64,000 nt of DNA from Aristolochia californica (Eukaryota; Streptophyta; Magnoliopsida; Piperales; Aristolochiaceae), in assembly GCA_029961685.1 (NCBI GenBank), contig JARWKL010000010.1, positions 4,699,769-4,763,768 on the forward strand, given 5' to 3'. A program made the translations under genes and the position numbers. The first letter of the stretch is position 1. Every line of letters starts with the position of its first letter. This document shows, one piece after another, positions 54,401-63,400 of the stretch. The notes beneath the pieces are model-generated. The model searched no databases. It worked only from the letters and a program-made list of their open reading frames with translations, and was not told the DNA's origin.

Positions 54401-57400
54401 AATCGTGTCGCAGATGCATTGAGCCATCGTACGTTACTCTTCACTACCATGAGCGCTAGAGTTGCAGGATTTGAGGCTTTCTCTGATATGTATGCTGCAG
54501 ATCCTTCATTCGGGAGGATAATTCGGGAGGTAACTGATGGTCGACAACATGATTTTATTTTGTATAATGGTTATCTGTTTCGTGGATTACAGTAGTGCAT
54601 CCTAGATTGTTCACTAAGGCAGCAGATTATTAGTGAACTTCATAACGAGGGTCACTTTGGGCGAGATAAGACGTTGGCTTTGATCTCTTCTAACTATTAC
54701 TGGCCCAAATTGACCAGTGATGTGGCTCATTATGTGGAGCGTTGTTATGTGTGCCAGCGGTCTAAGGGAGTTCTCACTAATGCGGGCCTGTACACACCTT
54801 TACCTGTTCCTGAAGCCCCTTGGTTAGCTGTCAGTATGGACTTCGTGTTGGGCTTACCCTGTACCCAACGGGCCTTGGATTCTACTTTGGTTGTGGTTGA
54901 CAGGTTTTCCAAGATGGCCCATTTTGTAGCTTGCCGGAAAACAATGGATGTTGCACAGATCGCCCATCTTTAATTCAGGGAGATTGTGCGTTTACATGGT
55001 GTTCCCCGCTCCATTACTTCAAATCGTGACACCAAGTTCATGAGTCATTTCTGGAGAAGTTTATGGGAGAAACTGGGAACGAAGTTAAATTTTAGCAGCG
55101 CCTACCACCCCCAGACAGATGGTCAGACCAAGGTGGTGAACCGGAGTTTAGGGAACCTTTTGAGGAGTTTGGCAGGAACTAAGCCGAAGCAGTGGGATTT
55201 GGCATTACCTCAAGCAGAATTTGCCTATAACAAGTCGAAACACAAAACCACAGGAATGAGCCCATTTGAGATTGTCTATGGTCAGAATCCATCCGGGGTG
55301 CTTGACTTAGCCCCTATTCCACATGTGGGTCATTTGAGTCACAAGGCAAATGAGATGGCAGAACATCTTCTGGGCATCCATGAGCAGGTGAAGCTAGCCA
55401 TTCATGAGAGTAATGCCAAGTACAAGATTAAGGCCAACAGTCGTCGTCGTCAGGTACTTTTTGATGTCAGTGATTTTGTTTGGGCAGTCTTAACTCGTGA
55501 TCGTTTTCCTGTTGGAGAGTATAATAAGCTTAAGGCACGAAAGATTGGACCCTATGAGGTCCTGCAGAGGATCAATGATAACGCCTACAGACTGCGCCTC
55601 CGCAGTCATTTGAGGATTTCTGATGTCTTTAATGTCAAACACATGAGTCCTTGTTTTGTGGATTCTGGTGAAGCTATTGTGAACTTGAGGGCGAGTTCTC
55701 TTCAACCCGAGGCGACTGATGCAGGATCCAAGTCAAATGATGTTGAGTTGTCAGATAACACGTTGGCATTGAGATACCTTGAGTTGGCAAATCAGCGCAA
55801 AGAGGGTACCTTGTGGTTATCAAGCGTCGCTCGGAAGTGATTCTAAACCCGAGTTGGACCAGATTTTTGGCGTGGTTATCGGGGTTCGCTATTTTGGGCA
55901 AAGTTGTAATAATGTCGATTGTAGCTATACAGCCCGGCTTGTAGGCTGATTTTGGGACATTATTGAATTGGGATAATTTTGAATCGACATCAGAGGGGTT
56001 TCTCTATGTTTTGGGGGCGAATCTCTAGTGTTCTTCCCCGTGGATTATCGGTTGAACTAGCCTGCAAAATAATCACTATTATGTCCGGCATCAATTTTGT
56101 ATGCCCATTGGTGGTTCTTGTTCAGCAGTTGGTCATAGGAGAGAGTTTTCTGAAACATCTTACCTCATGATGTAATGTTTTTGTTTCTTTATTTTTTCAC
56201 AATGTATTTTTCTTTTTTGGTAGTGTAATCCTTGACCTCCCTGTTATTTATCTTGTATATCCATTTACTCCCTCAAAAAAATTCTCAAAATTTTAAAAAC
56301 TATATAAAATAAGAGAATAGCAAGAAGCAATTGCAAGATAACCAAAAGGATAAGTTGATTGAAGCTTGAAGATTGAAGAAAGAAGAAAGAATGGAGCAGA
56401 GAAAGTTGCCATAGAATTTGAAAGGGGAAAAGATAAGGTCTGGTCCACCCCTTTTTGCGTCTTATATTACTTACAGTGAAAAGTATAGGAAATACAGAAA
56501 TTCCCTCCCATTTTTTTTTTAAATAATGCTGATTTTTACTAAGGCAAAAGCTCAAAAGAGCAATTTACAGAGGAGGGAATCCTTCCCATACAATGAGAGA
56601 TTACTGGGAAGTTCCAAATTTTGCCAATTTATCAGCCAAAGAGTTGGCTAATTTAGGAATGAAATTCCAATTACCATGCGTAGAAGATACAATATCAGCA
56701 ATACTATCAGTGATGGGCCAGTGGCGCCAAGGGGGAAGGTTGTCTTTGGAACACCAACTAATAACCGTCTTCGAGTCGCCTTCAATGATTAACTTGCCAT
56801 GGAGACGATCCCTGAAGATTTGGAGGCCGAACAACAGAACACTAACTTCAGCAGTATTAGAATCGGCAATGCCCACCGGACCAGCATAAGAAACAAAGGG
56901 GTCTCCATTGTGCCCTCTGAATACACCACCTGCTCCTGCTGGACTAGGACATCCAATCGCACTACCATCAAAATTCAGTTTTATGCAATCACAAGGGGGA
57001 GGATCCCAAATAGCCATTCTAGGAGCTCTGCTAGGGCCAGACATTCGAGCGATCAAATTCCAATTTTCCCGAAGGAAAACCCCCACTAGAGTGGCAAAAT
57101 CCTTCTTTGTATGAAGCCAACTCGAAATGAGGCCGACGACATGAGAAGCCGTGTTGTTTGGGGTGCTAGCTTTTGAGTTGAATCTCCTATTGTTCTGCTA
57201 GAGCCAAATGCACCATGGAACATGAGCCAGACAGGCCGAAAGAATTAACTTGCCCAGCCGAGGAAGGAGAATCCCTCGAACCATCTCAAAGGTGCCAAAG
57301 AGGTCCTGATGTAGCCCCAGTAGGAGCCCGATTTTCTGAAAGATCTTCATCCAAACTTGCCACGAAAATCCACAGTGTAAGAGGACATGTTGGACTGTCT

Positions 57401-60400
57401 CTTCGCACTCACCGCAAAGGGGATAAGAAAGATCGGGGGCAGTGAAGCCTCTTCTATGAAGGTTGTCTGAAGTAAGAATATGTTCTCTGATGGTTGACCA
57501 CACGAAGAATTTGATTTTGCTTGGTGCTGAGAGTTTCCAAGCCAGATTTGCCTTGTGCTCATGAAGAATGTAGTCTTGCTTTCTGATATGAGAGTAAGCC
57601 GAAATGACAGTGAATTGGCCATTATTACTGGGCTTCCAAATCAGCTTATCAACTGAGTGATCCCGGATAATAGTATTACTGAGTTTAGTAAGGAGAGCAA
57701 AAAGCCAACGATTCCTCATCATTTAATCCCCGACGGAACAAAAGACTCCACGAGTGATCACTCCATGAATCAGCCATAGAGCAAGAGAGGTCACTTGCCA
57801 CCCTATGCAACCTCGGGAAGTCCTCTGAGAGAGATCGGGGGCCACACTATTCGTCCGACCAGAAGAGAAAGGTCCTTCCATTGCCTGTGTGAAATGCGGT
57901 AGCATCTCTAAATACTGGAAGGAGCTTGAAAACTGATTTCCATATCGGGGATAGGAGGCGATCAGCGCCACCCTCTCTCCACCATGCACCCGAAAAATGA
58001 AGTTAGAATTTCACCATATTCTTCCATAAACTGTTATGCTTGTTGTTGAAATTCCAAATCCATTTGATCATAAGAGCTTTGTTCATTTCCCTTGTAGGCC
58101 GGATGCCCAATCCTCCCCTATTATGAGGCATGCAAATATCCTTCCAACTGACCAGATGGTATCTGAAGGTATCTTTTGAACCCCTACACAGAAATTGTCG
58201 ACGGATGGCATCAATTTTGGAGCAAACGGAGGCCAGACAGTGCATGAATGATAACAGATAATTTGGCAGCCCCGCCAGACAAGACTTGAGGAGAGTGAGA
58301 CGCCCCGCTGTTGAGAAGAGTTTACCCCTCCAAGTGGCTAGCCTCTTTTCAAATTTCTCAATGAGGGGGGGACCATAGAGACGCCGAAGGCCGAGAATCA
58401 AAAAGTTGGAGCCCAAGATATGTAGCTGGCATATTTTCCACAGAGCATCCCAGATAGTCTGCCATATTCTGAAGCCCAGCTGGATCAATGTGATAGCCAA
58501 GGCGAGTGGTTTTTCCCCAGTTTATGTTCTAACCAGAAGCCAATTCAAATAATCTCAGCACGGCACACAATTTTCTGATCTGATCCATAGTACCAACCCC
58601 GAAGCAAATAGTATCATTTGCAAACTAGAGAATCGGAATATCAAAGGTTGTGCAATCCGTCGTGGGTAGGAGCCATCCCATGTTCTTGGCCGAGTAGATC
58701 AAGGAGGATAGGTATTCTGCCACCACATTGAAGAGCAAGGGGGAGAGGGGGTCTCCCTGTCTGATTCCCCTGGTTCCCTTAAAGTATCCACAAATTGTTC
58801 CATTGAGAAGGATGGAGTAGCTTGCAGAGGATATGCAGCATTGGATCAAGAAGCATCATTTTTCTCTGAATCCCATCTTCCCCAGGAGGGTGTCCAAAAA
58901 CTTCCAGTTAACTCTGTCAAATGCCTTTTCGAAGTCAAGCTTGAGAATGAATCTGGGGAACTTTCAGACCTTGAAATGATGACTAAATTCATGACATGCC
59001 ATGGCTGAATCAAGAATGTTTCTTCCCTTAATAAAAGCACTCTATCCATGGTGAATGGCAATAGGAAGGATTGCCCTAAGACGACTAGCAAGGAGGCGCG
59101 CAATCACCTTATATGCACTGGTAGTAAGACTGATCGGCCGGAAGTCGGATGGGAGCTCTGTCCCATCTTTTTTAGGGATGAGGGCGATGAAAGAGGCTCT
59201 GATACTCTTATATCTGATGCCATGCTGATAAAAGGAGTGGGTCATGTTGGAAATGTCTTCTCTGATGAAGGGCCAACAACGACGATAAAATTCCCCGTTG
59301 AATCCATCCTGGTTAGGGGCACGATCCAAAGGAAGACCAAGGGCTGCAATTTCAATCTCCCGCGTAGAGAAGGGGAGCTCGATGAGACTAGCTGCAACAG
59401 ATGGAATAACCTGAAGGTTAACCCTTTGGAAGAAGGGTCGAAATGGCTAGTGATCAGAGTATAAATCTGCAAAAAATTCACCAGTGAGTCAAAAATAATG
59501 GCTCGGTCCGAGGTGATCTCACCGTTGACGTTGAGCGTGGCAATGCAGTTGGCCCTTCTTCGTGCTGAGGCGACTGCATGGAAGAATTTAGTATTAGCAT
59601 CCCCATCGGAGAGCCATTTGAATCTTGTACGTTGCTTCCAGTGCACTAACTCGTTGTGGGCGAAGGACTGCAATTGCCCTTGAAGGGCATACCTCTGAGA
59701 GACTTCCGGAAAAGAGAGATCTCTGACTTCCTCCTCCAAGTCGAGAACGCCTATCTGAGCAAGGGCATCGATTCTCACAGCTGAGGAAGAGGCCTTCTTT
59801 TTAGAAGCCCAAGACCTCAGTAGCGGCTTCAACATCTTGAGCTTGATTGGGAAGGCCCACCCTCTCGGTCCTACAACGGTCATATTCTCCCAAAAGGATT
59901 GGAGAGCTAGATCAAAAGAGGGGTCTGCCATCCAATTGTTGTTGAATCTGAAGGGGGGGGGGGGGGGGGGGGGGGCTGCCAACATGGGTATCAATCATAA
60001 TCGGCCAATGATCAGAGACTACTCTATTGAGCACTTTGCCGGAGATGTTACTGTAGAACTGAAACCAATCATTGTTGGCTAAGAATCGGTCCAGCTTTGA
60101 GAGGACAGGGGGCTGCCTGCCATTTGACCAAGTGAAGATCTTCCCATATAGGGTAATCTCATCCAGGTCCCAGCTGCCAATAAAATCAGCAAATAGCTCA
60201 TGGAGATTGTGATTCTCCAGTACGGCGGGGATTTCTCGTGGCAAAAGCGAGTGACGTTGAAGTCACCCACAAGCATCAGAGGAATAAGCCACATCTGACA
60301 AGTCCTCGAAAGGTCCTCCCAAAATAGGTAGCGCTCATGGTGTCTGGTAGGGCCGTAGACACCAACTAGGCACCAAATGTTCCCCGAACCTCTGTCTCGC

Positions 60401-63400
60401 AGCTTTATGCCAAGGGAGCAAGAGCCACTGCAACGATCAAGCACCTCAGTAGTACTGGTGTCGCATATCAGTAGGATACCGCCTACCGATCCCACTGCAT
60501 CCACTGAAGCCCAGCCGGGCTCCTTTAGGTCCCACAACTCACGGATGTATCCAAGGGGTAGAGAAGCCACCTTGGTTTCTTGGAGAATAATAACATTTGC
60601 CTTGGTAGAGGCAAGGAGGTCCCGAATGGATGCGCGGTGACGCAAGGACCCAATTCCACGGACATTCCATGAGAGGATGATCAATGATCATTATTCATCT
60701 TTTTTGACTTCTCAGATGGGTGGTTATCTCCCGGGAGAGGCTCCGCGAAGACAGTGCCCATCACCTTGGCAAGTTCCACTATCTGGGCCCAGGTTTCTGG
60801 GTCATATTTGTGTTGTTCTGACTAGAGAGCTGCCACAAACAGTTGGGCTCGTTCTCGCGGCTCTGGAATGATGAAGCCTCTTGTCTTTAGGTTGCAGTGG
60901 TATCGAATGGTGGCACTGGGTCCTCCCTGTAGAAGTTGTCTCAGCTGCCCTCTAGCTCGGTGTTGGTAGGTTACAACGGGAGGGGGAGAATTGTTTTGCC
61001 TGTGGGCACGAGGGTCAGCGAGTATAGTTCCCATGCAAGCTATAAAGCTGCCTGGAGGGGATCGCAACTACAGGGAGGGGGTAGAGTCGAGAGGTGTACT
61101 TCCCATCACATTGGCTGGCCATGCGATTTCCCGAGGTTTGATGTGCTTTCAGGAACCACATCTCTAAAATCATCCATCTCAGCGATGCTGATACGGATCC
61201 AGTGTCGCACTTTATCCACCATAACGCATCTGAAATATTGCCCTTCATGCGGGTGAAGAGGGTTGATGAGGATTCGGGCCTCATACAGACGGTGCCAGTG
61301 TTTCGTGAGTGAGTCCAAAGCAATGATAGAGCCAAACTCAGATACGACTCTCGAAAAGACCGGGTTTTGCCATAGCTCAGTGTAACTGTAACCCATTGGC
61401 CGTACTGGCTGGAGGGTGCCGAGGGGATCCACTTTGAGACCCCGATGATGCCAGAGCTGGTGTGGGGTGTGATGGCATGAGCCGCAAAATACTCCTGTTG
61501 GGTTCCGAAATGAACAAGCCAAGTTGGGGGACTGAGATAGGAGATTCTGGGAGTGTAAGGGAGGTGACGTGCGTCAATCAGCCAATGAAGAATGCTTGAT
61601 TTAATGACTTCGGGGGATGTTTGGACAAGAATGGAGCGAGTCAAAATTCCGCGCCCATCATGGAGAAGGTTTGGTGGGATTTGGATGATTTCGGGTGTTT
61701 TTGTGGGGGTAGGGGGGGACTGATGCATGGTTTTGGGGCAAATCAGGAATTTTCGGGGAGGAGGGGATGCTGATACGAGTAGGAGAGGATGTCAGGGGGG
61801 TGTTATGGTGGCGCTGGGTTGCTGGGAACAGAGGTGGAAATCTTACTCTGGCATCACCGGGGTGGATTGGCTCTTCTGTTGTGGCTAGCACCGGGGAGAG
61901 GCTTTGGAGTGCATCGGCTAGCTCATTCCAGCCAAAACCCGAGTTTGTGGCCTCACGTATGAATAGCCTAGCTAAAATGGAGGTTCCTCTTCTATGGGTG
62001 ATCCGACATTCCCGAGATCCGCGGAAGGCAGTCACCGAAAAGAGGAACATCGAGTCCCGTGACCAGAGCTCACGGGATTTTTTAGTTTCCGAAGTAGCTC
62101 TCTGGAACTGAAGCTTGAAGTTGTGGATCGCTTCTACTGGGACATAGATGAATGAAAGTTTTGATCCGTTGGCTGAGGAGATATGGGTCACCGGACCTGA
62201 TTTCCGAACGACTCTCTCGACGGTAACTCTGCATTTTCCGTAGCTGAAGCAGAAAAATACTATTTCGCTTCTTCCGGCAAGAGACCGTCGTCCAACGAGC
62301 TTCGGATTCCTCCATCGGAGCCTCAAAAAGCTCGCCGGAGTGGTGGTTGGACGGATCCGACCATCTGTGAGTTTTTCTTCCTCGTCGTGGAGAGACATTT
62401 CCTCCATTTCTTCTCGTCACAGCATTGCCGAGCCCTCTGTCGGCGTCGGAAAGGCTCACCGTAGCCTTGCCTGAGTAGCGGTGGTCGACGGGGGTGGTCC
62501 GGTCGCCGGCCGTCAATCGTCGGGAGAGCTCTCTCTCTCATTTGAGGGTTTTGGCGCACGTTAGCAATTTTGAAATAAACGGCGCACGTTAGCGATCGGT
62601 GCACGTTAGGTGAAATTTCGCCCGAAATTGCCCAAAATCGCACGCTCGCCTCACTCACTAAATAATATTACTTCTACCGCATTTTTTTTTTACCACTCAA
62701 ATAAGTACTTATTTAAAAAACATAAAAAATATGACAGATATTAGATACTACATCTACTCATCTAGACAAGTAAGCCTTACTACTAGCATGACCAAACAAG
62801 CCCTAAACATATAAGTACATAATTCGACAAACCTCATTACTCTGCATATATTGACCTTACTAGTAGCATGACCAAACTAGCCCTGAACATACAAGTACAG
62901 AATTCTACAAAACCTCATCAATTAGCATATATTAACCTTCTAACACAGAAGTCCAGTTGCTTCCATGACCCCATTGTTCCAAAGTCTCCTTCTAAGATTA
63001 AGATTCCAATAATCATCCTCAAAAGAATAAGAGAGCAATTTATTGAACCCTAGTGACATCATGCAGTAAAGGTAAAGTCGAAGATAAAATCATGTTAACA
63101 ATCATTCATTAACACAAAACCTAACTGAATATCCACTTCTGATATGAAACTAATACTCTGGATAAACAAGCATTGCCAGTATTTAATAGTTTTTAAAATC
63201 TTGAGGTGAATTGCAGTATGGCATCTCTAGGTTTGGTAATTTTATTTAACTGAATGAAGACAACTCCGAAGAGAGTTTCTCTCTGCTCGAACCACCATAA
63301 CCATTTAGAGAGGAGAGACTGATTCATATTTTACAGATGAACCTTACCCCTGTGACTCTTCAACTTCTGACCAACTTATTAACTGGCAATGAAATTTTTC

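Larger units (their letters stand above)
50825..56093 (+). mobile_element. Ty3/Gypsy chromovirus, complete structure, inactive, 5.27 kb
   Basis: LTRs 50825-51204 and 55717-56093, primer site 51207-51218, and 5-bp duplications ATTTT at 50820-50824 and 56094-56098. One plus-strand frame with lesions holds gag, zinc knuckle, protease, RT, RNase H, H2C2 and integrase in Gypsy order. The RT ([20 protein letters not shown]) and integrase are chromovirus type. There is no chromodomain, and the last 41 codons lie in the 3' LTR, which recalls the CRM centromeric clade. By-eye LTR identity is about 93%. It sits antisense in the 16.7-kb peptidase intron and is inserted into a LINE tail. Stops in gag and lost catalytic residues make it non-autonomous. 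Confidence 0.94.
56511..62645 (-). mobile_element. Long L1-type LINE with RNase H, minus strand, coding-dead
   Basis: Same orientation as the host gene. 5' UTR repeats (62610-62553), ORF1 from 62407 ([20 protein letters not shown], then [14 protein letters not shown]) to about 60800, and ORF2 from 60684 ([35 protein letters not shown]). A frameshift near 60220 is followed by [22 protein letters not shown] runs 59650-58030 ([78 protein letters not shown], then FAND in place of FADD near 58625-58614). The zinc part is at 57720-57350 and RNase H at 57086-56601. It ends with the family tail and poly-A (plus-strand T run 56511-56520). No convincing target duplication was found. It is close to the RT-deleted copy at 26689-28715. 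Confidence 0.9.

Noticed and set aside
52558..55840. Possible active Gypsy polyprotein
   Set aside because: Long open stretches exist, but stops interrupt gag, RT and RNase H, and three catalytic residues are changed.
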